This document shows, one piece after another, positions 48,274 to 61,900 of a DNA stretch of 64,000 nucleotides. The stretch comes from Berberis thunbergii (lineage: Eukaryota > Streptophyta > Magnoliopsida > Ranunculales > Berberidaceae), in NCBI GenBank assembly GCA_003290165.1, contig QNQO01001816.1, positions 124,001 through 188,000 of the forward strand. Reading direction: 5' to 3'. The notes below the pieces were generated by a model. The model was not told where the DNA came from, ran no database searches, and worked only from the letters and a program-made list of their open reading frames with translations. Both the position numbers and the translations under genes were made by a program. The stretch's first letter is position 1. Every line of letters begins with the position of its first letter.

Positions 48274-49460
48274 TGAAAAATTATGGAAATAGTTTTGTAT
48301 ATGCGATATGTATAAGTATCTCAGTTTTGGTATAGATTTGGCCTTGATTAAAGGTATTTTTGCATGAGTTCGAGCACGCTGTTAGGAAGAATACACCTAT
48401 GTATGCATGTATTTGTTCTATTACAAGGAGGATACTTGGGGTTTATGGCTTTTTTTTTTCTGTCCTTCATTACATATATTATATAACTAAACCAAAAGTG
48501 GTCATATTACAGTACAATAAACTGTGAACAGAGATCATAAGAACTAGTTCATAATATATTTGTGAAATAGATAAAAACTACTATCGGTTAAATTTATGAA
48601 ACCAATATAAGTGTGTTGAGGCCTTGAGGGATAATGTATAAATGTGTGATCGACTTATCAAGTCTTACATATTGGGTTTTGCGAGTGGCCATGGAAATTA
48701 GATCATTCAATGTGCATCGATTCAAATGCCCGTATTAGAAATGCCAAGTCGAAGTCAAAGACAGTCAAATACTTGAGATTCATTGTTCATAATGGTAAGT
48801 TTCTAAATTTGAAACATGTACATGGGTAAAAGATAATGAACATAAAACTTAAAATGATATAACATGAGGCAGATAGAGAAAATTGCGTTTATATTTTTTT
48901 TAAATAAAAATTGTCATAATTATCTCATTCGTTGTCATATTCTGCAAAAATCTATATAATTAAAATGCATTTTTAAAAATCTTTCCAATAAATCAATTAT
49001 CAATAAAAATGCTTAAAATTTTAAACTACTCATTTCACACGATACACATTTTCTAGAAAAACACATCTATACATTTTACATCGTAATGCTTATCAAAGAA
49101 AGAGAATAATATTTTAAGGCATATCCTACGAAAGACCCTAAACTCCATATTCAATAAATCAAAAGTGTGAAAAAAAAAACTCACTACGACCATTTTAATT
49201 TGGGTTTTTATTCAAATATTTATAATATTAATTCAGATTAATCTAATGTCACGATCAACTTTCTATCGTGTCAACAACACGAGTAATACAGTCTTAATCC
49301 TTCTTACGTGTTACCTAACCCACCATGACTCGACCCAAACCCGACCCAACTTTAAAGTTCATACCCAATCTTAGTAAGATTTTGTTTCAACCTCCCTCCT
49401 CGTTTCCCGACTCACCCTCCTGTCCACTCATCTTCTTCACTCTCAAAACCCTAACACACT
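48274..49460. other. Intergenic between RopGEF and PPR genes
   Basis: It holds the RopGEF 3' UTR and, at the right, the promoter and leader of the PPR gene. A/T-rich in the middle, with no transposon ends or extra gene recognised. Confidence 0.5.
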
Positions 49461-52400
49461 ATGCAAACCTCCACCTTCTTACCCTTCTCTGTAATACCCT
49501 CTTCTCTACGCGTCGACTTCACCCACCACCACCACCTCCTCCTCAAGGCACGTCCTCCTCGAGATACGTTCATCTCCTCATCCCTAGACTCTCCTTCTTC
49601 TTCTTCTACTACTACTACTACTACTGTAACTGTAGTACAATCTCCCCCTCCCAAATTCAACTACAATCGAGCTTCTCCATCCGTTAGATGGCCTCACATC
49701 AAACCCTCAGACCACCCCACACCCCCACCACCACTACCACCACCGGAAGAAGAAGAAGAAGAAGAAGTTCAAAAAATCGAAACTTTAAACCAATCCGAAA
49801 CCCTAGACTCGTCATCAGGTACAATCAATGACGAGTCTCAACAAGTGCTAGGGAGGCCTAGCAAGACTAAAGCCAAGAAAATGACCAAATTGGCACTAAA
49901 GAGAGCCAAAGATTGGCGAAAACGAGTCCAAATTTTAACCCAGAAGATTCTAGATTTAAAACCAGATGAATTCGTGGCGGACGTCTTGGACGATCGCCCG
50001 GTCCAAATGACCCCAACTGATTTCTGCTTTGCAGTGAAATCAATTGGGGAATCGAGCTGGCAGCGGGCGTTGGAGGTATACGAATGGCTCAATCTTCGCC
50101 ATTGGTATTCCCCTAATGCCCGAATGCTTGCTACTATATTGTCTGTGCTTGGAAAGGCGAATCAGGAGAAATTAGCTGTGGAAATGTTTACTAGGGCGGA
50201 GTCTGGGATTGAGAAAACAGTGCAAGTGTATAATGCAATGATGGGTGTTTATTCGCGGAATGGTAGGTTTAGTAAGGTTAAAGAGTTGCTTGAGTTGATG
50301 CGATCTAGAGGGTGTGAGCCAGATCTTGTTAGTTTCAATACTTTGATTAATGCTCGAGCAAAGTCTGGTGAAATGATGCCTGGCTTGGCGATTGAATTGC
50401 TTGATGAAGTGAGGAGGTCCGGTCTTAGACCGGATATAATTACTTATAACACATTGTTGAGTGCTTGTTCTAGAGGGACTAGTTTGGAGGAGGCTGTGAA
50501 AATTTATGAGGATATGGAGAAGACAAAATGCCAGCCAGACCTATGGACTTATAATGCTATGATTTCAGTTTTTGGCCGGTTTGGAAGGGCTAAAACTGCT
50601 GAGCGGCTCTTTGAGGAATTGGGGTCGAAAGGGTTTTATCCTGATGCTGTTTCGTATAATTCTTTGCTATATGCATTTGCAAAAGAGGGGAATGTTCATA
50701 AGGTGAAGGAGGTTTGTGAGAAAATGATAGTGGCTGGGTATGGGAAGGATGAGATGACATGGAATACAATGATCCACATGTTTGGGAAGCAGGGCCAGCA
50801 TGATTTGGCATTGCAATGTATAGAGAAATGAGTTCATCGGGGCGTAAACCTGATGCTGTTACTTATACTGTTCTGATTGATTCACTTGGAAAGGCTAATA
50901 AAATTGTGGAGGCTGCGAATGTGATGTCTGAGATGTTGGACAAGGGAGTTAAACCAACGCTGCGCACTTTCAGTGCCTTGATTTGTGGGTATGCCAAAGC
51001 TGGGATGCGGGTTGAAGCTACGGAGACATTTGATTGTATGCTGAGGTCTGGGATTAGACCGGATCATCTTGCATACTCAGTCATGTTGGATATCTTATTT
51101 AGGTCTAATGAAATCAAGAGGGCAATGAGGTTGTACAAGGAAATGATTCGTGATGGTTTTGCCCCGGATCAGGGTCTGTATGAGGGAATGCTCCAAGTTC
51201 TTGCAAGGGAGAAGAAAGAGTCTGATGTTGAAAAATTGGTCAAGGACATGGAAGTATGTGGTATGAGCTTACCAATTATTTCATCCATTCTTGTTAAGGG
51301 GGGATGCCATGAATATGCCGCCAAGAAGTTGCAACTGGCTGTTAGTCAGGGCTATAAACCAGAACGTGAGACCTTGTTGCGCATTATGGACTCCTTTAGC
51401 TCCTCTGATGAAAGAATGGAAGGACATGCTTTGGTCGACGTCCTAAGAGAACATGCTCCGGAATCCCATCATTTAATAGCTGAAGCTTCAATTATTATGC
51501 TCTGCAAGGATCGGAAACTAGATGCTGCCATGGAAGAGTATAACAAAACAAGTAAATTTAGTATTTCTCATGAGAGTTTCTCCATGTATGAGTCTCTGAT
51601 TCAGTGCTGTGAAGAGACTGAATCCTTCGCAGAAGCTTCTCATGTCTACACTGACATGAAATTCCGTGGCCTGGAACCTTCTCAGGATCTCTATCGCAGT
51701 CTAGTGGTTATATATTGTAAACTGGGATTCCCAGAAACAGCTCAATATTTGGTGGAGCAAGCTGAAAGTGCAGGCTGCCTATTTGAGGATTTTTCCATTC
51801 ATGTCGATATAATTGAAGCATTTGGAAAATTAAAGTTATTGCAAAGGGCAGAAAGCCTAGTGGGGAGACTCAGAATGAACTATGCTGCTGTTGATCGCAA
51901 AGTATGGAATGCTCTAATACAAGCTTATGCTTTAAGTGGTCGCTATGAGCAAGCAAGAGCTGTGTTTAATACAATGATGAGGGATGGTCCTTCCCCTACT
52001 ATAGATTCTATTAACGGTCTCATGCAAGCTTTGATAGCTGACGGAAGGTTAGATGAGCTTTATGTGGTCATCCAGGAGCTGCAAGATATGGGTTTCAAGA
52101 TAAGTAAAAGTACGATATTATTGATGCTTGATGCCTATGCAAGGGCAGGCAATATATTTGAGGTGAAAAAGATATACCATGGGATGAAAGCTGCTGGGTA
52201 CTTGCCCACTATGCATCTTTATAGAACTATGATTGGGTTATTAGCCCGTGGAAAACGTATTAGGGATGTTGAATTCATGGTTACCGAGATGGAGGAAGCT
52301 GGATTCCACCCTGACCTTTCACTCTTCAACACTTTGCTCAAAATGTACACAGGAATTGAGGATTTCAAGAAGACGGTTGACGTATATCGGCGTATTCAGG

Positions 52401-55400
52401 AAGCAGGATTCAAACCAGATGTTGATACTTATAATACTCTAATACTGATGTACTGCAGAGATCGTAGGCCTGAAGAAGGTTTGTCCCTGTTGCAAGAAAT
52501 TAAAAAACAGGGGTTAGATCCTAAGTTGGACACATACAAAAGCCTGATTGCTGCTTGTGGTAAGCAGAAACTATGGGAACAGGCAGAAGAACTTTTTGAG
52601 GGGTTACGATCAAAAGGGTTTAAGTTGGATCGCTCAGTGTATCATATAATGATGAAAATATACAGGGATGCAGGGAATCATTTAAAAGCTGAAAATTTAC
52701 TAGTAATGATGAGAGAGGAGGGGGTAGAGCCTTCATTTGCGACGATGCATTTGCTTATGGTTTCATACGGCAGTGCTGGACAACCTCAGGAGGCTGAGAA
52801 TTTGCTTAACAGTTTGAAATCTTCAGGTATAAATCTTAGTACACTACCATACAGTTCTGTTATCAATGCTTATCTCAAGAATGGAGACCATGATATGGGG
52901 ATCAAAAAGCTGTTAGAGATGAAAAAAGATGGTCTGGAGCTGGATCATCGAATATGGACCTGTTTTATCAGGGCAGCAAGTTTGTCCACGAGCACAGAAA
53001 AAGCCATGGTCCTTCTTAATGCACTCCGCGATAATGGATTTGATCTTCCAGTTAGGTATGTATCAATCATCCAGTTTTGATATTTTGAATGATAACATGA
53101 TATTGGTTTATTTTCATAGATTATTTGATCATAATATGGTCTTGCTTGTTCAGGCTTCTAACTGAACAAAGCGAGTCACTAGTTGTAGCCGTGGATCATC
53201 TTCTTGAGGAATTAGGACCCCTAGAAGATGATGCTGCCTTTAACTTTGTCAATGCTTTAGAAGATCTATTATGGGCCTTTGAACGTCGAGCCACTGCTTC
53301 ATGGATTTTCCAACTGGCAATCAAAAGAAGTGTCTATCGCCACAACGTGTTCAGGTATCCACCAATAATTTGAGCTTTTCTACGTCTTTGGAACAACTTG
53401 TCTTATCAGGATGTAAATTTTGGATGTGCAAAAACAATAATAAGAACATCAGTTACTTTCATCAAGTAAGTAGTGACTGAAAGACGTAAATGATTTTGTA
53501 CTGAAATTCTTTTTCTTTTGTTAGTTTTATAGAAACTTGGAACTGTCCATTATGAGTGTGACGCTTTATCTATTAATGTTCAATTTCACACTCGTGAAAT
53601 ATCATACAGTACAAAGTACCTTCCTGAATGTGTGCTATCACATGATCTCTTCTCCTCCTCAAACTTCTTAGGCATATAGACTCCCCCTAGTGAAACCCCT
53701 TTTAGTAATACCTTTCAAAAGGAAATTGTGGGCTATGCTTTTTATTTTATTATTATTTTTTTATGGCTTTGAGGATGGCAATGGGAATGGAGAAAAATAA
53801 CAAATGGAAATATTATAAGGGGCTCTGTTGATAAGGGTGTGTTTCCCAGTTTAGGCTTCCAAGTGAGTAGTCTCTTCTCAAGAGATTCAATGATGGATTC
53901 ATTCCAAATATCTTGGGACTCTCAATTGGCACCAAGTGGGAAGGAACCAAAACCCCAACGGCCCAACCCATAACCTCCGCCATCTCTGTCACCTCCATCC
54001 CACAACCCACCCCAAACATCAAACTTTTGGAGAACTTGATTTTCAACTAGGTGGCATCCCCATATACATTGAGGGTAGTTTTAACTTTTAAGAGCTTGAA
54101 CTTCTCAACATCACTCATGCATGCCAACTCTAGCTTTTTAGCCACCAAAAGAGAATCAATTAACTCATTGGCCACAAGGACCTCATCTAAGATTTTCTCC
54201 CTTCCACAGTGCCCCTTGAGAGACCACTGCGATGCGACCAAGTTCATGTACACTGCATAGTGTGGCATACATTTAATCATTGGAGAATTCTGTATTCAAT
54301 TCGAAAGCATGCATGGACTGTTCTTTTGTATACATCTGGAAATCCCTTGCATGATAAGAAATCAACGACTGTTGTTTGTAATGCAGGGTAGCTGAGAAGG
54401 ATTGGGGAGCTGATTTTAGAAAGCTCTCTCCTGGTGCCGCTCTTGTTGCTCTAACCTTATGGCTCGACCACATGCAGGTAAGTTCCTTCTAAGCCTTCCA
54501 TCTCTTCAAATTTTAACTGAAGACAGTCTGCGTCTACGAATATCTTTAACTTTCCAGCCATATATTGATGCTTTTGGCATTTTGAAAATTGGTAGACGCC
54601 TTCAAGTTGTCAGACTCTATTTCAAGCTATAAAACTTATCTTGCATGTTCTAAAAGCTAACATATCCTTATTTCAGGAAACTTTTCCATAGGTCTAGACA
54701 TAGTTATTACCTTTCATGCTTTTGCATGTGCTTTAAATTAATAGATGTGTAAAATAAGTTTATTTCACCCTTGCAAAGATCTCCAAGTTCCCTGCTCAAC
54801 TGCCTTCTGAGATTAAAGCTTTTGAATGTCCTTGGAATATCAATTTCTAAAGAATAATTCGATTTACTTGCTTGTATAATTTCAATATGGTATAGCGTGT
54901 ATTGCTGAGCAGTCCACCTAATGGGGAAATTATATCCACGTACAGATTCTTTCACATTCACCTTGTATGTAATAAAGGTTACAAGAAATTCTACACAGAA
55001 AAACTTGTGTAAATCTATAAAAGTGAGACAGGAGTTCTATTTTAACATTTTGGTTGATTTGGAGTTATATTGACATCACTTGTTAACTTTTAAGACAATT
55101 CATGAAGTTCTAGAAAAGAAATGTCTATATCTGTCATATCAAAAGTTCATGCTGCAGATTTGTGAAATCTATCCCCAAGAAGCAATTTAAGACAACTTAT
55201 CTTTCTTACAGGACGCATCTTTACAAGGTTCCCCCATGTCTCCGAAATCGGTTGTTCTGATAACTGGGACAGCAGAATACAACATGGTTTCCCTGAATAA
55301 CACACTGAAGGCATACCTTTGGGAGATGGGGTCACCATTCCTACCCTGTAAGACACGCACTGGTGTTCTTGTAGCAAAAGCTCACTCCCTTAGGATGTGG

Positions 55401-55760
55401 TTGAAAGATTCCCCATTTTGCTTTGACCTTGAGTTGAAAGACGCCCCATCTCTCCCCATGTCAAACTCAATGCAGCTCACTGAAGGATTTTTCATCAGAA
55501 ATGGTCTTGCTCCTGTGTATAAACAAATTCATGAGCAATTGGGACAAGTTAGGCCCAAAAAATTTGCAAGATTGGCTTTATTGTCTGATGACAAGAGGGA
55601 AAAGGCTATTCAGGCTGATATAGAGGGGAGGCAAGAAAAGCTGGAAAAGTTAAAGAAAAAAGGTTTAGCTATATCACGGAAGTTAGCAAGCTCGCGAAAG
55701 AAGAAATACGTTAGGAAAGCCTTTTATAAAAACCGTGAAGAACGAACAAGTGATATTTGA
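49461..55760 (+). CDS. EMB1270: Chloroplast PPR protein of the EMB1270 type, one-base frameshift in exon 1
   Basis: This is a large P-class pentatricopeptide repeat protein resembling Arabidopsis At3g18110 (EMB1270), an RNA-binding factor needed for splicing of chloroplast group II introns. Four exons: 49461-53055, 53154-53354, 54387-54477 and 55212-55760. The Ser/Thr-rich start (MQTSTFLPFSVIPSSLRVDF) looks like a transit peptide and a Glu run follows near residue 95. Tandem 35-residue repeats fill about residues 190-1200, for example PDLVSFNTLINARAKSG and PDVDTYNTLILMYCRDRRPE. The C-terminal part (SPKSVVLITGTAEYNM, KAHSLRMWLKDSPFCFDLEL) is Smr-like. Near 50816-50818 one base is missing relative to the expected L-Q-L-Y-R-E-M, so frame 1 ends at 50831. 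All else is intact; allowing for that base, total length is 1478 codons, near the Arabidopsis 1440. It is either a sequence error or a young null allele. Confidence 0.9.
53790..54275 (-). mobile_element. Degenerate LINE reverse-transcriptase scrap in PPR intron 2
   Basis: Minus-strand translations include ILDEVLVANELIDSLL and, after a deletion and frame change, LKIKFSKSLMFGVG and TEMAEVMGWAVGVL. These match separated parts of a plant L1-type reverse transcriptase (the GRQ-ILDAVLIANE and KINF-KS regions). The catalytic FADD segment between them is missing. It differs from the LINE at 9790-11950. Confidence 0.7.
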
Positions 55761-58700
55761 CATGAAATATGTGGAAAAACTTGTTCACTTGCTGAGAACA
55801 TACTTGGTCACAGTTTACCTGAGCTATCAATGGAGAATGTACAGGAATGATAACAAGATGGGGAAAGATGAGTTGGTTGGACCCAACAAATCTCTGTTTT
55901 GTAGTAGAAGTGATAAAGTGAAAGAGAGAGGGAACATTACAAAAGCAGAAACACGAATCCCTTGGTTGCAAGAGTCGCATCTGTACCACCTGCTTTGGTT
56001 GCCAGTGTCATTTTAGCATCTGTTCTATGTTATGTTAGTAACTTGTTCGAAATGCAGTCTGAAAAGTATAGATGCAAAGGAATGTGAAAGCATGGAGGTA
56101 GATACAGGTAGATGCAACAAATGCCAGAATCTGAAGAAAAGCATCTTGAAACCATTGACAAAGTCTGCTGCAACCTGATATTGATTATATGGCAATCATG
56201 ATTCCCTCATTGACGGATTTGGTTGAAAGATGGATCACGTCAGAGGTCTGTAACTTGTGTTATTGTATATAGGTAAGTTTATCTGTTGTACATGTAGTTA
56301 TCATTCGTTTGTCAAGAGACATGCAGAGTTGTGAAAACTTGCTATCTTTGATGTAGATATCTGTCATTACATTATTAAACTAAATAAAGAGGAATTCTCT
56401 AATTGTCTCCTGAAGTTTTCTTGTGTAACCTCATTAAAGCGCAGTAATGAAGATTATTTGATTCCGTAATGAATGTATTGTACCAATAGGAGAATAAAAC
56501 CAATTTGCAACTAAAGTATAACCTCTTAATATCCGATAAAGCAATAACCTCGGTTAACTAGTATTTTTGGTCTGTCCCGATTTGGGGATAACGTGCTAAA
56601 ATAATAATTTTGCTAAATTTATAAGATACTACATCATAAAAAATTTCATATAGGTCCCACTTAATGTATAAATTAATATTTTTCGATACATGATGCTTAT
56701 GATTGGTCTATCAGGCCTTCTTAAGATATAACTCAATCATTGTTTGTTTTCCTTGAAATTAATGTCCTCTTAGATATAATCTCTAACTTTTCTTAACATG
56801 GTAAGAAGTTCTTATATGGTTTTCTCATGCTACAACAAAAGATTATTCGATGTCATCACTGCTTTGAGAGCTTATTTTCGCGACACGAACTCCATAGTAG
56901 AACTTTTGGGGAAAAATTAAGTAGATTCATGAATTTTACTTAGTTAAACAAATTAGTTTGTAAAACGAGAAATTAAATTCAATGTCCAATATTTAAGAAA
57001 ATAAGGAATACCTTCATAAATTGATAAGTTACTAATTAATTGATATATCAATCAATAAATTATATTTATTCTATTAATTATAGAAGTTTAATTGTACTTG
57101 TGGTTTTAAGATTGAGTAGTACAAGAACAAGATTGGGTAGTACTTCTAATTGGCTCAAAGGGCTTTTTTCGTTTTTGCTAGTTACAAGTGGCTTTGACTG
57201 GTAATAATTGGAATGTATGTTTGCTTTACTTTGGGTTCTAACAAGTGGGTATTTATTATTTATCTTAGGGGAGGGCATTCCATTCCGCGATTGTGATCCA
57301 GTCTCTTTTTTATTTTTTTGGATCCTATTGGGATTGATCAATTTCATCTCAATCTCGTCCTAATCTAGAATGGGATGAAGATTTTCAATTTCACCCATCT
57401 TGTGCTATGTAGTATGAAACTATAAAATTATTTGTTGACATGACTATTTTATTTGTTGTTTTTGTTGACATGGTTATTTTATTTTCATAAAGCTTTCATG
57501 TAATATATAGAAGGCTATTTGTGAAGGAGAATTTGCTTCTAAAACATTAGTAACTATGTAATTTTAAACAATGACTTTTAACTTTTAGAAGCATTTAATT
57601 TTAGCTAAGCATTGAATTTATCCCTACCAAAATCTTTAAGTCCTTCACCATGGAAATGTAAGTAGAGTTGAATTGTGTGTTTAGTAAATCCAAAATTTTC
57701 AATCTAGCATGTAAAATTTTCAATTCAAAATGTAGTACATATTAATCTCATCCCGTCCCGAATTCGTTTGGGATGGGACGAGGTCGGGATGAGGTTTATC
57801 CCGTCCGAATCTAAACAAAAGGGATGGAATAGGGATGAAATCATCATGTCCCATGCTCACCCCTAATATTATATCAAGAAGTGCAGTGATGCTTGCAGAA
57901 GGAGGTTGAGAGTTTGCGCCACAGTTGATTTCGTGAATGAAAATGAATTTGTTTCTTGTCCGATGAAAATTTGTTACCCCTGTTAATCAGTTTTTTGGTT
58001 AGTTACCGAATTAATAGCCACTTGGGCATATTTAAAAAAAGGGATTCGGTTTGCATTACTCGCCGAGTAATCAAAAACTTGACCTAAGTAATTGGGTTCA
58101 TTTCAATTCTGTTGGTTCTTTTTTTTACATTTTTTTTCCCCTTAGGTTGTATTATGAAGTAAGCTAAATCATATTTGATAATTTGAGATGTTTTTGGTAC
58201 TTTCTAGCTAGCATAACTTTATTTTGACAATAGCGATATTCATTTATACTATTATAGGCATTGATATATTGTGTTCGTTGATATTACTTGAGCTACTAAA
58301 GTGCTCTTACGGAGTTATGCCAATTACTCCCCAGTATTATTCAGTAAACTCGCTCTTAGCCGACTAAACCGAGTAGTGTGTAAACTACCCAGACAACAAA
58401 AAAAAAATGTATCCTCTGATTTTTATCTCTAACCAAACAAAACAAAAAGAAAGCTGATGCTTCACATTAATACTTTCAGACCAATAAAACTTTTACTTGA
58501 ACCACACCCAGCAGTATTAAGCATCAGTTTTACCAGTGGCAGTGCTGATGCATTAGATCTTGTCTCAGACCACTACTAGGTTCAAATTCTAGTAGTCAAA
58601 TGACTTCGCAGATATACTGTACTACGCAAAACATACAAAAGAGCTAGAAATGAGCAAGGGGCGCTAGCTGAACAGTAGATGGTCTTCCCCTTGCTTGGAA

Positions 58701-58993
58701 GTTTATTTACGGATGTTTACATCTGAACTGTATGACAGGAAGACAAATCTAAACACATGTTTAGCACAACACGCGCTTTGGCTTGGATAAAACTGCTAAT
58801 TAACATCTGAGGTGAGAACTTATAATGATATATAACATGCAAAACTTTTTCACTTCCTTAAATTAAGCTTTTACCAGTGTATTTAATCTCATATTACACA
58901 AGGTTGAAGATAGTGAACTCTGAACTCTATAACATTTGTCATCTATGTTTATTATATACACAGTCATTAGTTCACGATAATGAATATACCAAA
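55761..58993. other. Intergenic between convergent PPR and SIG1 genes
   Basis: It contains the 3' UTRs of both genes. The only structure found is the hAT-like element at 57266-57865. Open frames near 57078-57347 are by-products. A tRNA-like stretch near 58520-58610 was too weak to call. Confidence 0.5.
57266..57865. mobile_element. Degenerate hAT-like element
   Basis: The ends TAGGGGAGGGCAT and TAGGGGTGAGCAT (read inward) form imperfect terminal inverted repeats 600 bp apart. They resemble those of the element at 36045-36793. Inner sequence has GGGATGGGACGAGG-like motifs on both sides. The flanking 8 bases (ATTTATCT and ATATTATA) no longer match, so this is an old copy. Confidence 0.5.
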
Positions 58994-61900
58994 TCAATGT
59001 TTCACCAGCATGGCCTCCAACTTTATCTTCCTTGCTGCATGTTTTAGTTTCTCCAAGGCCACGAGCCCAATTTGCCTGATCCTTTCTCTTGATAAACCCA
59101 TCCTGGAGAAAACAAAGTTTCCATTGTCAATGTAATCAGAAGCGGAAAAAAATAATTTAATATATAAGAACATTATTGGAATTAATGGACTTCAACACAA
59201 ACAGAAAATAACAGCAAATGCATGAACTGAAATACGTGATTGTAGTATAAGTGTATTACTGTCTTCACATATCACTTAAAAGATATGTACCGCTTGAAGA
59301 AGATGCAAGTGATAACTGAACTTGAGAGACCAGCAAAGAAATATGACACACACTTACCGTTTACTGATGTCCTCCCATGTAAGGCACTCGTTGCCCAGAC
59401 CATAGTAGAGGGTTATTATATTTTGCTCACGCACATTAAGTGTTCTCCTGATGAGATTCTTCACTTCATCCTGAAAAAGAATATTGTGCAGTTTTTAGTA
59501 TCTTTTTAGTGGAACATTACGAAAAATGCATGTTTTAAGGACGCAGGTGGCATAATCAGGATAAAATTGACCAGATATATATGATTTACGGCAAGAAATT
59601 TGGGAGATCAGTAATAACTAGTTGTATTTCATTGAGGCACGTTATTGAAGTCCTTTCTTAAAGTGGATTTGGATTATTTGATCATCAGATGCAGAAAACT
59701 TCAGTCCATATGAAAACTAAACAGCTTAGCTAGTTGCTACCCAGCCACAGAGGCATTCTTCTTGTGGCATATTGTTTAGACATGACGCATGTGTGAAGTA
59801 AAACTGATAATTTTTTTATGGATTTTTCACCTAGAAAAATCGTAACCCACTGGATGAAATTTTGATTCTTAATTGTGTGCCTATGCACGATGGATACACC
59901 TGCATTTGAACTATTTATTTTCTCTTCTATTTACTTTTCTGTTTACCTTGCGTGACCATTCATCAACTCCGTGCCATGGGTTGTTCTCAAGTCGGTTATC
60001 TGCAATATACTGCATCACAGAGGAGTTAAAACTTCAAAATTATGAGCCTAAACTTATTTGAGGGTGGTGAATATACTTACACTATGAAGTGTTTTGCCTG
60101 GAAGGCCATTTAGAGAGGGGAAAGCTTCTCTGTCCAAAGAGAATACCTTGCTTATCTGTATTATAAAAATTTGTTTTGAGGTCAAAATTATTGCTAGTAT
60201 CATAATAAAAAAAATTTTAAAAACGTAAAAGCTTATATTTATACCTCTGTAGCATTCCTGACTTTCTTTTCGGACATATTCAAGTATTCTGCTATTCTCT
60301 GGCAGTGAAAGTAGTCCATGTCAGATAAAATTATGCGGAAACTAGGATAAGTAGTTGATTAAAAGAATACAAGTGAGATGAGATTAGGAGTATTCTCACT
60401 TTTTTTTATGATGATATAAGGAGTAATTTAACTTACATCTATTGATGGAGTAATTCCTTTATCTCCCAACCTTATCTTTGCATTCCGAATTAAGCTTAGC
60501 CTCTCGTGCATGTGTGTAGGCAATCTCAAAGTTCTGGAATTTGCAATTAGTGCTCTAGAAATACCCTGGCAACAGAAGAAAAATCTGATAAGCTCTTCTA
60601 AAATCATTAACGCATCAGTCCAAATAGCATGATGGAATTAGTATCACTATTTACAAAATATCAACCGAAGGTCGTGTACTTGAAAGATTCATTAGAGCAG
60701 TCCGGGATCATTTTTGTTTGAGAACGAAATAGAACCCAATGATCAAGCTATTTTTTTTTTTTAATTCCTTTACTACTTTTAAATGACAACCACATGATTG
60801 AGATAGCTGTCATGTTATACATATGTAACTACATTCAGACCCAAGCCATATGGAATCGAAGAAAAAATCACGCAGCTCTCGGACTGGACTCTACAATCTA
60901 TTTGTATCCCAATATACCCCACCCCAATTGCTCATTATCCAAATTCCAATCCTATCTGTCATGTTCTACATATGTATACGGGACTAAGAAACAGCTGGAT
61001 CAACCGATCTAGGGCAGTTAATGAGTTGATGTGGACTTGGTTCACCACCAGCATTTCCTTGGAAATAATATTCATTGAGGTTATTCATGCTATGTTTTCT
61101 CTTCATAAAGTCCCAACTTATCAGGTGAGTGAATTTGTTGAGAATGTCAGTTTTCACATTCAATGAGATGAGCTTCCATGATCCAAATATACCAGCACCC
61201 TGGACAAAACTGCAAGCATATGTTGTGGAACAATAGGTTGACTATTTCACTGACAGAGGAAACACAAGACTCGAATATATTATCAAAGCCTCAATATTGG
61301 TTTAATATGTTAAATATCTGGTTATCATTCACTATTTTAGTTTTCAGGTTCTTGAAACATTTTTTCCTCCAAATAGCCACTAGAAGGCTTCAGGCCTTAC
61401 TTTCCTTCTGGACTACATAGTTGTACTTTGTCAGCTGTTGCTACTTAGTACTTTGCATAAAGTAACAGCGATGACAAAAAAATTATAAATGAAATGAGCA
61501 TTTAACCTAACCTGCCGTATCCACCAATATACGTAAGTTGAGATTTTGAACCCCTTTGTAGAATCAAATTTCTCAATTCCACGGAGTAGTCCAATCAAAC
61601 CACCCTGTGTACCAAAAAAGATAGAGATTTTAATAAGACAGATAATCTAAACTTGGATGGTAGATTAAAGAGTTTTGAGTGAAGGGCGACGATTCTCTAA
61701 CGGAAGAATGGAAACAAAAAACCCTACCTGAACAAGATCACCCATTTCAGCGCCCATGTTGTCAAACTTTTGAGCAATAGATATGACTAGTCGAACATTA
61801 CTCATTGCCAGCTTCTCTCGTGCCAGTGAACACTCAATCTGTTTTGATCGTAACTCAGAACGAGATATCCTTAAGGAAGTTGCAAGCTGCTCATCAGATG

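Noticed and set aside
49451..49660. Minus-strand open frame opposite the PPR start
   Set aside because: It is the complement of Ser/Thr- and His-rich codons of the real gene and has no homology that I recognise.
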